Shown here piece after piece: positions 16,753 to 26,167 of a stretch of 64,000 nucleotides of DNA (its first letter is position 1; every line of letters begins with the position of its first letter). Below the pieces are notes generated by a model. The model did no database searches. It saw only the letters and a program-made list of their open reading frames with translations, and was not told the origin of the DNA. The stretch is from NCBI RefSeq assembly GCF_000177375.1, contig NZ_ADFR01000003.1, positions 62,001 to 126,000 on the forward strand. The letters are read 5' to 3'. The translations under genes and the position numbers were made by a program. This DNA comes from Bulleidia extructa W1219. GTDB taxonomy: Bacteria; Bacillota_I; Bacilli_A; Erysipelotrichales; Erysipelotrichaceae.

Positions 16753-17532
16753 ATGATTGATTATGCAGAAGGCTCTGGAAAACAATATCATATTGGTGTT
16801 GGAAAAGGAGAAGTGGGGCGATATGTTTTCTTGCCGGGTGATCCAAAACGTTGTGAAAAAATTGCGAAGTATTTTGATCAACCGGTGAAAGTAGGAGATT
16901 CTAGAGAATTTGTGACTTACACAGGTTATTTGAATGGCGTAAAAGTTTCTGTGACTTCAACGGGGGTTGGTGGACCGAGTGCTTCTATTGCCATGGAAGA
17001 ATTGGTAGCTTGTGGAGCGGATACGTTCATTCGAGTAGGTACTTGTGGTGGTATGGATATGAATGTTCAATCAGGTGACTTGGTCATTGCGACAGGAGCT
17101 ATCCGAATGGAAGGTACAAGTAAAGAATATGCTCCAATTGAATATCCTGCTGTAGCGGATCTGGATATGGTGAATGCCTTAGTAGAAGGGGCCAAGAGAG
17201 TAAATGCTTCTTATCATACAGGTGTTGTGGAGTGTAAGGATGCGTTTTATGGGCAACATCGTCCTGAAACATTACCCAATGGTCAAGATTTATTAAGAAA
17301 GTGGAATGCTTGGTTGGGGATGGGTTGTAAAGCTTCCGAAATGGAATCAGCGGCTCTGTTTATTGTGGCTGGTTATTTGCATGTCCGCTGTGGAACAACT
17401 TTACTAGTCGTGGCCAATCAGGAAAGAGAGAAACAAGGGTTACCGAATCCACAAGTGCATGATACAGATTTGGCGATTCGTTCTGCCATTGAAGCAGTGA
17501 AATACTTGATTGAAACAGACGAGAATCATTGA
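16753..17532 (+). CDS. udp: Uridine phosphorylase
   Basis: 259 residues. Phosphorolyses uridine to uracil and ribose 1-phosphate. NP-I family motifs: [12 protein letters not shown] (phosphate-binding, about 28), [16 protein letters not shown] (about 75), RVGTCGGM (about 97) and the nucleoside-binding [13 protein letters not shown] (about 190). FYGQHRPE is typical of uridine rather than purine phosphorylases. RBS AGAGGAG. Its end overlaps the convergent mutY by 7 nt. It works with the pyrimidine/purine salvage genes at 30-38 kb and deoD at 53.7 kb. Confidence 0.9.
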   Translation: MIDYAEGSGKQYHIGVGKGEVGRYVFLPGDPKRCEKIAKYFDQPVKVGDSREFVTYTGYLNGVKVSVTSTGVGGPSASIAMEELVACGADTFIRVGTCGGMDMNVQSGDLVIATGAIRMEGTSKEYAPIEYPAVADLDMVNALVEGAKRVNASYHTGVVECKDAFYGQHRPETLPNGQDLLRKWNAWLGMGCKASEMESAALFIVAGYLHVRCGTTLLVVANQEREKQGLPNPQVHDTDLAIRSAIEAVKYLIETDENH

Positions 17533-18566
17533 TAAAAATACGATCGGTATGGATCAAAAGCAGAGGAGAAAGCTAAATGCTGACTCTTCTTTTTTTCAAT
17601 CCACTGGTATTCGGGAAAAGGGAAAAGTTCTTTGACTTCAATCGCATATGCTTGAATTTGCCAAATACGATGGGAAAAGATATGTTTGTGGCTGCTTAAT
17701 GTTTGGTAGGAAAGAACAGGAATTTGGTGTTGTTGTAAGAAATCTTCTATATCAATGAAGAAATCAAGATTGACAGGTTCATATAAGTTGGCTAATAGAC
17801 CATTAACTGGACGTTTGTGAACTAAAATAGCTTCTTTGGTGTAAAAAATCAGGAAACTATGTTCTTCTTTTTTCTTTTTGGTTTTTGAGATACGGATGGG
17901 TAATTCACCTTGTTTGTGATGAAGAAAACTAAAGCATCCTTTTTGAATGGGGCAATTTTGACAATCCGGATTTTTAGGCAAACAAATTTGTTCACCCAGT
18001 TCCATAATAGCTTGATTAAAATCTCCATTATCAGAGTGTTTTTCTTTAGTGTATAAAGGCAACATCTGTTGCTTGACAAGAGACTTTACAGAAGGATCCA
18101 ATACGTTTTGATAGAGGCCTTCATGTCGACTATACACTCGAAGCACATTACCATCAATAGCAGGTACCCCCACACCAAAGGAAAAAGACGCAATAGCACC
18201 AGCTGTATAATCTCCAATACCGGTTAAAGCTTGTATTTCTTCTAGTTGATGAGGAAAAATGCCGTGATGTCTATCTTCTATTTGAAGGGCCGCTTTTTGT
18301 AGATTGCGGGCGCGAGAATAATAGCCTAATCCTTCCCAAAAGTGCATTAAATGATCTTCTGAAACAGTAGCCAGGTCATGGATGCTTGGGAGTTCTTTCA
18401 TGAAGCGTTCATATTTTGGTAGTACAGTCTCAATGCGTGTTTGTTGTAACATGATTTCAGAAATCCAGACGGCATAAGGATCTTTTGTGAGTCGCCAAGG
18501 ATAGTTTTGGTGATGAGCTTGATACCATTGAATTAGTTGTTGAAATTCTTTTTTCTGAAAGGACAT
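17526..18566 (-). CDS. mutY: A/G-specific adenine DNA glycosylase MutY
   Basis: 346 residues. Removes adenine mispaired with 8-oxoguanine. Helix-hairpin-helix glycosylase core with [13 protein letters not shown] (catalytic Glu), [12 protein letters not shown] (HhH) and [11 protein letters not shown] (catalytic Asp). The [4Fe-4S] cluster loop has the C-x6-C-x2-C-x5-C pattern ([17 protein letters not shown], about 187). The C-terminal MutT-like domain (about 225-346) recognises 8-oxoG. Single gene on the minus strand, convergent with udp. Confidence 0.95.
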   Translation of the reverse strand: MSFQKKEFQQLIQWYQAHHQNYPWRLTKDPYAVWISEIMLQQTRIETVLPKYERFMKELPSIHDLATVSEDHLMHFWEGLGYYSRARNLQKAALQIEDRHHGIFPHQLEEIQALTGIGDYTAGAIASFSFGVGVPAIDGNVLRVYSRHEGLYQNVLDPSVKSLVKQQMLPLYTKEKHSDNGDFNQAIMELGEQICLPKNPDCQNCPIQKGCFSFLHHKQGELPIRISKTKKKKEEHSFLIFYTKEAILVHKRPVNGLLANLYEPVNLDFFIDIEDFLQQHQIPVLSYQTLSSHKHIFSHRIWQIQAYAIEVKELFPFPEYQWIEKKKSQHLAFSSAFDPYRSYFYQ

Positions 18567-18731
18567 GCTTTTATACTAACAAACTTTCTTTTTCTTTGCT
18601 TGAAACAAGACTTTTTAGAAGAGAATGAGTTGTAATCAAAAACGAAAAAAATTCAGAAATTAAGCAAGTATTTTAAGCAAAATGGCGAGGGATTGGAAAA
18701 TTTTATCATCAATATTTTAGTCATTTATGAT

Positions 18732-18762
18732 AGAAAGTCACTCAATGGGACTTTCTTTTTTT
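18732..18762 (+). terminator. Orphan rho-independent terminator
   Basis: Stem GAAAGTC / GACTTTC, 9-nt loop, then seven T residues. No plus-strand gene precedes it (mutY runs the other way), so it may end a short unannotated transcript from the 18567-18731 spacer, or act as an attenuator before the YwaF-like gene. Confidence 0.7.
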
Positions 18763-18775
18763 AAGGAATTACCTT

Positions 18776-18781
18776 TATACT
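18776..18781 (+). promoter_or_regulatory. -10 box close to the YwaF-like start codon
   Basis: TATACT ends 8 nt before ATG 18790 with no RBS between; the -35 match is weak. Suggests a leaderless or near-leaderless mRNA. Confidence 0.4.
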
Positions 18782-18789
18782 AGATTCAT

Positions 18790-19458
18790 ATGAATCATTT
18801 TTTTAGTACACAGGGAACTTCGAATGCGTTTATGCCTCCTATATGGGTGTATATTTTGATGATGGTTATGATGTTTTTGGAGATTATCTTATGCTTGAAA
18901 TATCATGACAAGAGATGGTGTAAGAGATTATTTTGGTTTCTTCAATTGGTTCAATTGATTGGTCTGTATGGTTTTTATGTGGTACAAAGAATTTCAATAT
19001 CTATTTCTTTACCACTATATCATTGTCGGATGGCTATGTTTGCTATGATGTTGATGAAGGATGATAAAATGAAAAATTTTTTTGCGACCATCGGTATTTT
19101 TGGCGGTTTAATAGCTGTGATTTATCCAATTATGGATAAATATGCTTGGCCTCATGTGACATTGGTTTCCTTTTATTTAGGTCATTTTGCGTTATTTGGA
19201 AATTCGTTTTTATATCTTTTGGAAACGAAAAAGAAGTTATCTTTAAAAGAGTCTTTGTTAATCAATGGATTGATGAATATCGGTTTAGTGATGATCAATG
19301 AGATCACAGGTGGAAATTATGGTTTTCTCAGAGAAACTCCGCTTATCTCTTCTTGGTCATTTCCTTTGAGATTTGTTTGCATTACTTTAATGTTATGTAT
19401 CGTATCCTATGGGGTTCAAATAGGAATGAACCATTTAAAATGTCGTATGAAGATTTAG
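18790..19458 (+). CDS. YwaF-like TIGR02206-family membrane protein
   Basis: 222 residues with six or seven membrane helices. LPLYHCRMAMFAMM in the middle and the late NYGFLRETP motif match the YwaF/TIGR02206 family, whose function is not established. A terminator lies just upstream and no Shine-Dalgarno is visible before the ATG; the -10 box proximity points to leaderless initiation. Monocistronic as far as can be seen. Confidence 0.72.
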   Translation: MNHFFSTQGTSNAFMPPIWVYILMMVMMFLEIILCLKYHDKRWCKRLFWFLQLVQLIGLYGFYVVQRISISISLPLYHCRMAMFAMMLMKDDKMKNFFATIGIFGGLIAVIYPIMDKYAWPHVTLVSFYLGHFALFGNSFLYLLETKKKLSLKESLLINGLMNIGLVMINEITGGNYGFLRETPLISSWSFPLRFVCITLMLCIVSYGVQIGMNHLKCRMKI

Positions 19459-19507
19459 AGCGTTTGTGATCAGTTAACGTGGTTAAATAAGTCATTAGGA
19501 GGATCAA

Positions 19508-20356
19508 GTGGCGATAGATGGAGTGAAGATTATCGACAGTGATGATGGTTATGACATATATCATTCAATCATCGAAAGATATAAGGATGGCGAAAAGGTA
19601 GATAAAATCATTGCCGATGTTTTAAGCCATAAGGATAACTTTTGTACAGATGAATTGTATACGGAGATTTATTGGACTGCATTGGCCTATTCTCTTTGGA
19701 AAATAGGGCATCTTCCGGATGATATAAGAGATCAAGCCTTAAAAATCATCCAAAAAGGAGCGAATGAATTTTGGCTTGAAATAGATTGTAAGGCGTTATC
19801 ACAAAGACAAAAGGAGCTTCATAAATTAGCTATACAGCTACAAAGAAAAAATCTTAAACCAATCAAAGTTCCTAAGGCAAGAGTAAAACGCAAGCCATAT
19901 TTTAAAAAGGGAGATGTTCTTGCTGTTAAATTTAAAAATGAATATGGGCTGATATTCGTTTCAGCCATAGATCAAACACCAAGGAAGATAGAATACCATT
20001 TAGCGTGTACCCGTTGGTTACACAAAGAAAAACCGAATATGGATGATTTTTTGAACAGTAAAATTGATTGCAGTCAACAAGATATAAAATATTGGCTCAA
20101 TACAGATTGCTGGTTTAATCATAAAGATTTTGGAATGCTATTGAATCATTTTGAAAAGATAGGTCAAGTTGAATTGGAAGATTACTTTTTGGGGGTGTTG
20201 TCACCTGCTCACACCCTTGATGATATTTATAATGAAATCACAGAAAATATTGAAACTTGCCCTAGTCTATTGACGGAATATTGTCCTCATGAATTGAACA
20301 ATACCTATTACCTCATAAAGAATCTTAACATGGAAGAAGATGAAGGGTATGGATAG
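19508..20356 (+). CDS. Immunity-type protein (DUF4259-like N-terminus, Imm26-like C-terminus), copy 1
   Basis: 282 residues from GTG 19508 with AGGAGG 5 nt upstream. The N-terminal helical part (DSDDGYDIYHSIIERYKDGEKVDKI) ends at a RQKELHKL helix. It leads through a Lys/Arg-rich linker into FKKGDVLAVKFKNEYGLIFVSAID, the strand pattern of Imm26-like immunity domains. It is clearly paralogous to the gene at 20756 over its whole length. No toxin gene is nearby, so it is probably an orphan immunity gene protecting against neighbours' polymorphic toxins (inference). Confidence 0.55.
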   Translation: MAIDGVKIIDSDDGYDIYHSIIERYKDGEKVDKIIADVLSHKDNFCTDELYTEIYWTALAYSLWKIGHLPDDIRDQALKIIQKGANEFWLEIDCKALSQRQKELHKLAIQLQRKNLKPIKVPKARVKRKPYFKKGDVLAVKFKNEYGLIFVSAIDQTPRKIEYHLACTRWLHKEKPNMDDFLNSKIDCSQQDIKYWLNTDCWFNHKDFGMLLNHFEKIGQVELEDYFLGVLSPAHTLDDIYNEITENIETCPSLLTEYCPHELNNTYYLIKNLNMEEDEGYG

Positions 20357-20432
20357 TGAGTTTGGATGTTTCGATTCATGAATCAGGGTACTAATTTGGG
20401 TTGACCGCATCAATTTTGTAGCAATCATTTAA

Positions 20433-20480
20433 GGTGACAGTGCGGAAATGGTGGCGGATTGGTATAAAAGAAATGGATAG
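20433..20480 (+). pseudogene. Possible short coding remnant (GDSAEMVADWYKRNG)
   Basis: Between two stop codons the frame reads a natural-looking C-terminal peptide of 15 residues, in a frame different from the downstream hypothetical gene. It may be the tail of a decayed third member of the immunity-gene cluster. The 20357-20432 stretch before it shows no intact frame. Confidence 0.3.
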
Positions 20481-20724
20481 AATAGAGAGTCTTATTTTAT
20501 TTTTAGACGTGATGGATATGAAATTTTCTAACTTCAAGATGAAAGAAAATAATTATCGTTACCAATTTGAAGAAATTTCTCCTACACGGTTTGCGGTCAA
20601 AGTGAATGAATATCAAAAATCAAAAGGTTATGTGGATGATACCATGGTCACGCTTGACAATTTAGTTTGGTTTTCGTTTTCTGAGTTAAAAAGCGATGAA
20701 AGAAGATGGCTATCAGAAAGATAA
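20473..20724 (+). CDS. Small hypothetical protein in the immunity-gene cluster
   Basis: 83 residues from ATG 20473 (MDRIESLILFLDVMDMKF). A GTG start at 20434 would add 13 residues but overlaps the remnant and has no better RBS. Soluble, charged, no recognisable family. It lies between two paralogous immunity-like genes and may be a further immunity or a decayed protein. Confidence 0.4.
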   Translation: MDRIESLILFLDVMDMKFSNFKMKENNYRYQFEEISPTRFAVKVNEYQKSKGYVDDTMVTLDNLVWFSFSELKSDERRWLSER

Positions 20725-20755
20725 GGCAACTTAGAATTGAAATGAAGGGGGTATT

Positions 20756-21655
20756 ATGGGAACATGGAATGCGACTATTTTTGGAAATGATACTTCATGT
20801 GATATTAAAGATGAATTTTTCACAAGATATAATCGTGGAGAAGATCCGATTGATATCAAAAATGATTTGCTTCCTTATGAAGATGATGAGGATAGATTTG
20901 ATGTCATATTCAGTTTGGCGCATTGTATGTGGGAAGTCGGTCAAATAGAGGATGACTTTTTTCTTAGAGTAAAGGAAGTGATTGAAAGCGGAGAAGATTT
21001 ATCCGTTGCGAAGAAGTTAGGTGCCGATGATCAATTTTTACGTCAAAGACAAAAGAATCTGGAAAAATTTTTGGATAAAATCAGTGTAAAGAAAGCAAGA
21101 CCTAAAAAACGAGTAGCCCCACCCATTCCGATAGATAGCAAATACAGAAACGGAGCAGTAATGGCATTTCAATATCATGATGGTATGTGGGGAGCTTTGA
21201 TTGCCATAAACGGACGATTCTTTGATAAAGAGACATACTATTGCTACATCCAAACGACAGTAAGAGCAATAGATAAGCCGACAATGGATGATGTGCTTAA
21301 ATCATATATTATTGATGCAAATTTTCATAACAGAGAACGAAATTCTCTTCCATGGCGTTCTCCTGAGTTTTATTATGCGTTTGATAGCTGTTTTAGCGAG
21401 TACTTGGGAGTTAGAGAAACGAAGAAGTTTGAGTCTTACAATGATTCATTTTTTGAAATCATCGGATATTTATCTGATTGGGGAAAGTGTTCAGGTGGAA
21501 TATACAATCGCTTTGAATATGATTCTAAAACTGTTGAGGAATTTCAATTTAAAGCAAGGAAATCGTTGGGGACAGAATATAAAAAGCATATATCTTTTCA
21601 TACAACAATGACAGTGGAAGAAATAGATCAGGAGTTTCTTACTCGTCTAAAATAA
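20756..21655 (+). CDS. Immunity-type protein (DUF4259-like N-terminus, Imm26-like C-terminus), copy 2
   Basis: 299 residues; RBS AAGGGGG before the ATG. N-terminus MGTWNATIFGNDTSCDIKDEFF is typical of the GTW-x-IFxND family, followed by FTRYNRGEDPIDIKNDLL, a RQRQKNLEKFL helix, a Lys/Arg linker and the YRNGAVMAFQYHDGMWGALIAI immunity-like core. Same architecture as the gene at 19508, with strong divergence, as expected for specificity-evolving immunity proteins. Likely last gene of the cluster. Confidence 0.6.
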   Translation: MGTWNATIFGNDTSCDIKDEFFTRYNRGEDPIDIKNDLLPYEDDEDRFDVIFSLAHCMWEVGQIEDDFFLRVKEVIESGEDLSVAKKLGADDQFLRQRQKNLEKFLDKISVKKARPKKRVAPPIPIDSKYRNGAVMAFQYHDGMWGALIAINGRFFDKETYYCYIQTTVRAIDKPTMDDVLKSYIIDANFHNRERNSLPWRSPEFYYAFDSCFSEYLGVRETKKFESYNDSFFEIIGYLSDWGKCSGGIYNRFEYDSKTVEEFQFKARKSLGTEYKKHISFHTTMTVEEIDQEFLTRLK

Positions 21656-21925
21656 TGGGATAGGTCTTTACTATTTAAAGTAAGTATCATTCATAGTTGT
21701 ATAATGATATCCGGCTTAATTCTTAATAACAATTCCTTTTCATTAAAATTTCCTTTTTCTTAAGTGTAGATCCTTTGTACTATTATGATAAAGAGAACGT
21801 TCAAATGGTTAGTCATTTTTTGCAAGCTGATTTTATCCATGAATACAATCATACCTATTCATGCTTGTATCTTATGTAAATGATGGTGGAAGATCAGTAT
21901 TGATGAGATATAGGATATATATTGT

Positions 21926-22030
21926 ATGTCAAAAGGGCTGATTATTAATGGATATTCAGTCGGTTACAGTTTACTGGCTGATACTCTTATGAAAGCTATG
22001 GATTCTAAAGTCAAGAGTGGTCATTCTTGA
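21926..22030 (+). pseudogene. 34-codon open frame, probable gene fragment
   Basis: Reads MSKGLIINGYSVGYSLLADT and on to KSGHS, with protein-like composition but no RBS. I do not recognise it. The rest of 21656-22290 has no intact frame. It looks like eroded coding sequence, in keeping with the adjacent remnant at 22044. Confidence 0.3.
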
Positions 22031-22043
22031 AGTGATGGAATGA

Positions 22044-22121
22044 AATAAGAAATTGTAAAAGCGGTGATACTGTGCTTTTGTCAAAAAAGCATAGGAAAAC
22101 CGTTTTTTTATGCTTATGCTA
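22044..22121 (-). pseudogene. Remnant related to the 44403-44597 reading frame
   Basis: Minus-strand frame reads KKTVFLCFFDKSTVSPLLQF, matching KKTVSLCFLYRSERTPLLRF encoded at about 44.4 kb. The DNA around it (22042-22148) aligns without gaps to 44404-44510. No start codon or full-length frame remains. Confidence 0.45.
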
Positions 22122-22290
22122 TGAAGTAGGGCTGATATAGGATTCAAAGGATGGTTTTGATAAAGTAAGAAAACTAGATTTTCCCTTTTAAAAATGAACT
22201 CATTAAGGTGACTTGTTTTTATCTTCTGATTTTATTTTCCATCTTCTGATGGTCATTATCGGTTTGTTTCTTAAATGAGGTGTTAAAGCA

Positions 22291-22314
22291 ATAAAAAACC
22301 CTATTAACTAGGGT
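22291..22314 (-). terminator. Terminator of tRNA-Gly
   Basis: Minus-strand stem ACCCTA / TAGGGT, 5-nt loop, then six T residues, 10 nt downstream of the tRNA. Confidence 0.85.
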
Positions 22315-22323
22315 CAAGGTATA

Positions 22324-22394
22324 AGCAGGCGACGAGAATCGAACTCGCGTATTAACCTTGGGAAGGTCACATTCTACCATTGAATCACGCCTGC
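22324..22394 (-). tRNA. tRNA-Gly (CCC)
   Basis: 71 nt: acceptor GCAGGCG / CGCCTGC, D-arm ATTC/GAAT, anticodon loop TTCCCAA (anticodon CCC), T-arm GCGAG-TTCGATT-CTCGT, discriminator T. Confidence 0.95.
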
Positions 22395-22571
22395 ATGCCT
22401 TTAGTATAGCACTTGCCTTTCCTTCTGTTAAAGTATTTTAAATAGAATTTTGAAATAAGGTTACTTTTAGCTTATGAAAAAATGGACAAGTATATCGGAA
22501 GTGACTTTCTTTTTTGACATAATTCGATTAAAATTTACGTTGTAGAAATGCACAAAGCATGGAGGCAATAA

Positions 22572-24245
22572 ATGAATCTTAGTAGTTTGCGATGGGATGT
22601 GATTTTAGGGGGATTCGGTTTATTCCTCTTTGGCATTGGCTTTATGGGAGATGGTTTAAAAGCTATTGCTGGTGATCAATTAAGAGATTATATCAATAAA
22701 TATACCACCAACCCGTTTTCCGCTTTGATCATCGGTATTTTGATTACCATTATTATGCAATCTTCTTCGGCTTCAACAGCTATTACGATTGGATTGGTAC
22801 GTGCCGGGTTGATGACCTTACCGCAAGCTGCAGGCATCATTATGGGAGCCAACATTGGGACGACTTTTACTTCCTTACTGATCTCTTTAAATATTGATAA
22901 TTATGTTTTATATTTTGTATTCTTTGGTGCTATTGTCGTTAGTTTTGCTAAGAAAGTAAAGATAAAATCAGTTGGAACCATTGTAATGGGTTTCGGTTTG
23001 ATATTCTATGGCTTAAACTCAATGGGATCGGCTTTAAGCGCCATTAAAGATTTACCGGAATTTACGAAGTTTGCGACAGATATGGCTAATAATCCGTTCT
23101 TAGGTTTATTGGCAGGGACGCTGATGACAGGGGCTGTGCAGGCTTCTTCAGCCACTATCGGTATTGTACAAAAATTATATGCGGCTGGTGCTTTGCAATT
23201 TATTGCAGTCTTACCTTTTGTCTTCGGGGCTAATATTGGAACGACGGTAACAGGTATTTTGGCTTGTATTGGCGGTAGTACAGCGGCTAAAAGAACGGCC
23301 GGAATTCATATTCTATTTAATATTATCGGAACAGCGATTGGAATGATTTTCTTACATCCATATGCTCGTTTTATTCTATGGATCTCACAAATTTTTGGTA
23401 TTTCCGGCATGGCTCAGTTAGCGGTGGCACATATTATTTTTAATACGACAGCGACGATCGTTTTCTTCCCATTTATGAACCAATTCTGTAACTTGATTCG
23501 TAAGATTCTTCCAGGAGAAGAGCCTAAGCGTATTGAAATCAATATTGATGAGTTGACGACTAATTTAGCAGCTAATACGCTTCCTTCCGTGGCGATTGAT
23601 TCAGCGAAGACAGCGATTGTCAAGATGGCTTCCGTGGTTGACCAAGATAACCAAGACACAAGAGATTATCTGAATAAACCGGGTAATAGCGAAGATCATG
23701 AAAACTTAATGACAGGAGAAAATACGGTCAATAAGTTGGATAAGAAGATCACTGAATTCTTAATTGCCATCTCGAAGAATCAACAACTAACTCCATCAGA
23801 TCAAACCGAGTTACGGCGGGGATTGGAAATCACGAAAAATCTAGAACGTATTGGTGATTTAGGAGTGAATCTGGTAGAATTCTTTGATATGGTTCGAGAG
23901 GATAAATCCACCTTCTCACCGGTGGCTATTGTAGATATGAATACCATGTTTGATGAATTGAATGAAATGATGAAACTATGTATTCGTGTTTATGAAGAAC
24001 GTGATGAAAAGGTGTATCACGAATTGATGGAAAAAGAAAATGAAATGGATGAAACGGAGTATGCTGCTAGACAAGGGCATTTTACACGGATGGCTAATGG
24101 TGATTGTCATTCCTCGGTTGCTTCATCGGTTTATGTAGATATTTTAGGAACGATTGAACGTATGGGAGATCATGCTTGTAATATTGCCCGATCAGCTATT
24201 TTGGATTACGTAGATCAAGATGAACCCGGTTTTGAAAAGCATTGA
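22572..24245 (+). CDS. Na+/phosphate symporter (NptA family) with PhoU-like C-terminal domain
   Basis: 557 residues. The membrane part (about 1-310) has two inverted repeats, each with the QSSSA signature: MQSSSASTAITIG (about 63) and VQASSATIGIVQ (about 185), plus the GANIGTT motifs (about 95 and 215). The C-terminal PhoU-like helical domain (about 340-540, with LERIGDLGVNLVE and IERMGDHACNIAR) is usual in this family and thought to regulate the symporter. RBS ATGGAGG. Ends in a strong terminator. Confidence 0.9.
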   Translation: MNLSSLRWDVILGGFGLFLFGIGFMGDGLKAIAGDQLRDYINKYTTNPFSALIIGILITIIMQSSSASTAITIGLVRAGLMTLPQAAGIIMGANIGTTFTSLLISLNIDNYVLYFVFFGAIVVSFAKKVKIKSVGTIVMGFGLIFYGLNSMGSALSAIKDLPEFTKFATDMANNPFLGLLAGTLMTGAVQASSATIGIVQKLYAAGALQFIAVLPFVFGANIGTTVTGILACIGGSTAAKRTAGIHILFNIIGTAIGMIFLHPYARFILWISQIFGISGMAQLAVAHIIFNTTATIVFFPFMNQFCNLIRKILPGEEPKRIEINIDELTTNLAANTLPSVAIDSAKTAIVKMASVVDQDNQDTRDYLNKPGNSEDHENLMTGENTVNKLDKKITEFLIAISKNQQLTPSDQTELRRGLEITKNLERIGDLGVNLVEFFDMVREDKSTFSPVAIVDMNTMFDELNEMMKLCIRVYEERDEKVYHELMEKENEMDETEYAARQGHFTRMANGDCHSSVASSVYVDILGTIERMGDHACNIARSAILDYVDQDEPGFEKH

Positions 24246-24253
24246 TTAAAAAT

Positions 24254-24279
24254 AAAGGTCAGGGGATTCCTGACTTTTT
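24254..24279 (+). terminator. Terminator of the Na/Pi symporter gene
   Basis: Ten-pair stem AAAGGTCAGG / CCTGACTTTT (one G-T pair) with a 5-nt loop and T-run. Confidence 0.85.
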
Positions 24280-24309
24280 AAAATGATCATTTGTTAAATA
24301 AAAAAGTGC

Positions 24310-25071
24310 TTATTCAGCACTATGTTGCCAATCTTCTCCTTTTACCCAAAGATCTAATTGTGCTTGATTGGATAAGGAAGTCAAGAAGTTTTCTTTGGCT
24401 GTGGGGAAAGCATGGTAAATTTGGTGTAAGAGTTCCTTGGTTTCTTGACGTTTGGTATATCCGTCATTAGGACAAGTACTTTTGACCAATGGTAACTGTT
24501 CCTGTTCTACCGTTTTTCGAATTTCATTTTCAAAGCAATAAATAAGAGGACGAATAAAATCCATGCCGGATACTTTTAAATGCATAGCAGGAGAAAAAGT
24601 AGAAATTCGAGCTCCGTAAATCATATTCATCAATAAGGTTTCAATGGCATCATCGGCATGATGAGCAAACGCCACTTTATTACAACTGTACTCTTTGGCT
24701 GCTTGAACAATCGCTCCTTTTTTTAATTTAGAACATAGTGAACATTGAATCTTATTGTTTTTAGGATGAAGTTTAAGAATTTCATATAACCGAGTGGGAT
24801 AATCAACATATTCAATTTCTTTTTTTTTCAGAAAAGAGTGCAAATCGGTGAAATCCATATTTTCAAAACCCATTTCTAAGTGAATGCCAATCACACTGAA
24901 GTCTTTGTTGGCAATCCGTTTCGCTGCTTTTTGATAAAGGGATAAGGCATAAAGTAATAGAACAGAATCTTTGCCTCCTGATACCCCTACACAAATACGA
25001 TCTCCTTTTTGAATTAGGTTAAAATCTGTATCAGCTTTAAAAATTTTACCAATTATTTTTTTCATGGACAT
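24310..25071 (-). CDS. TtcA-like tRNA 2-thiolation protein (PP-loop)
   Basis: 253 residues from ATG 25071. The much longer open frame extending to 25353 is a shadow over ldh and is rejected. PP-loop VGVSGGKDS (about 35) binds ATP; CSLC (about 120) gives the pair of cysteines for the Fe-S cluster; AHHADDAIETLLMN follows. This fits the TtcA family, which makes 2-thiocytidine at tRNA position 32. No Shine-Dalgarno is visible; a minus-strand -10 box (TAAAAT) ends 7 nt before the ATG, suggesting a leaderless mRNA. Divergent from ldh. Confidence 0.82.
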   Translation of the reverse strand: MSMKKIIGKIFKADTDFNLIQKGDRICVGVSGGKDSVLLLYALSLYQKAAKRIANKDFSVIGIHLEMGFENMDFTDLHSFLKKKEIEYVDYPTRLYEILKLHPKNNKIQCSLCSKLKKGAIVQAAKEYSCNKVAFAHHADDAIETLLMNMIYGARISTFSPAMHLKVSGMDFIRPLIYCFENEIRKTVEQEQLPLVKSTCPNDGYTKRQETKELLHQIYHAFPTAKENFLTSLSNQAQLDLWVKGEDWQHSAE

Positions 25072-25078
25072 GTTAATT

Positions 25079-25084
25079 ATTTTA
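25079..25084 (-). promoter_or_regulatory. -10 box next to the ttcA-like start codon
   Basis: TAAAAT on the minus strand, 7 nt from ATG 25071. The 25085-25180 divergent spacer also has an inverted repeat GGATAT / ATATCC (arms near 25103 and 25127) that could be an operator for ldh, and TATAAT plus AGGAGG before ldh. Confidence 0.4.
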
Positions 25085-25180
25085 ACAGAAATTTGATCAT
25101 GGATATCGTTTCTTAAAACAAAATATCCTTTTTTAAGCAATTTTGGTTGAAATGGATATAATGAGAGAGGAGGTAAAAAG

Positions 25181-26137
25181 ATGAGTATTAATTTTAGAAA
25201 AGTAGCAGTTATCGGAACTGGCTTTGTTGGATCATCCAGTGCTTTTGCGTTAATGCAAAGTAGCCTTTTTTCAGAAATGGTTTTAGTGGATGTGATGAAG
25301 GAGAAAGCAGAAGGAGAGGCTATGGATATTAACCATGGTGCTGCTTTATGCAACCCAATGAATATCTATGCAGGGGATTATGCGGATATCAAAGATGCTG
25401 CTATCATTGTTTTAACAGCTGGGGCCAATCAAAAACCGGGAGAAACCAGATTGGATTTATTAAAGAAAAATATTTCAATTCATTCGTCTATCATGGCAGA
25501 AATTCGCAAACAAAATTGTGAAGGGATTTTGATTGTGGTAGCGAATCCGGTAGATGTTTTAACATTATATGCTCAAAAGTATTCCGGCATGCCGGAAAAT
25601 CGTGTTTTTGGATCAGGGACCGTTTTAGATACGGCTCGTTTGCGATATCTGATTGGTAATAGATTGGATGTCGATGCTCGTTCGGTTCATGCCTATGTGA
25701 TTGGTGAACATGGTGATTCTGAAATTGTAACGTGGTCGAATGCGAATGTATCAGGAGTTCCGTTGTCAGATTTCTTTGCGTTAAGAGGGATGCAAGGAAT
25801 TGGTGACTTGGAAGCCTCACAAAAAGATATTGCAGATGATGTTAAGAATGCGGCTTATAAAATTATTGAAAAGAAACATGCGACCTATTATGGTATTGCG
25901 GCTTCCGTGGTTCGCCTTTGTCGAGCGGTTTTGAAAGATGAGAAGTGTGTTCTTCCGATTAGCACTTGTTTGCATGGGGAATATGGGATTAGTGAGGTGA
26001 GTCTCAGTGTTCCAGCGATTGTAGGGCGCAATGGAATTGAAGAATTGGTTCCAGTGTTACTTTCGGAACAAGAAAGAGATGATTTATTGAAGTCGGCGAA
26101 CATTTTGAAGAAATCTTTGGAAAATTTGGATATTTAA
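25181..26137 (+). CDS. ldh: L-lactate dehydrogenase
   Basis: 318 residues. Reduces pyruvate to L-lactate with NADH, the main fermentative sink expected of this organism. N-terminal Rossmann motif VAVIGTGFVGSSSA; substrate loop QKPGETRLDLL, where Gln favours pyruvate over oxaloacetate; active site GEHGDSE with the proton-relay His; VANPVDV before it. RBS GAGGAGGT. TATAAT lies 12 nt before the RBS. The ribokinase-like gene follows after 30 nt and may be co-transcribed. Confidence 0.93.
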   Translation: MSINFRKVAVIGTGFVGSSSAFALMQSSLFSEMVLVDVMKEKAEGEAMDINHGAALCNPMNIYAGDYADIKDAAIIVLTAGANQKPGETRLDLLKKNISIHSSIMAEIRKQNCEGILIVVANPVDVLTLYAQKYSGMPENRVFGSGTVLDTARLRYLIGNRLDVDARSVHAYVIGEHGDSEIVTWSNANVSGVPLSDFFALRGMQGIGDLEASQKDIADDVKNAAYKIIEKKHATYYGIAASVVRLCRAVLKDEKCVLPISTCLHGEYGISEVSLSVPAIVGRNGIEELVPVLLSEQERDDLLKSANILKKSLENLDI

Positions 26138-26167
26138 GATAATATCCTATGAAATAGGAGTGAAAAG

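Noticed and set aside
25072-25353. N-terminal extension of the ttcA-like protein
   Set aside because: It would overlap the ldh start on the other strand, has no RBS and contains proline-rich shadow sequence; the PP-loop family begins near 25071.
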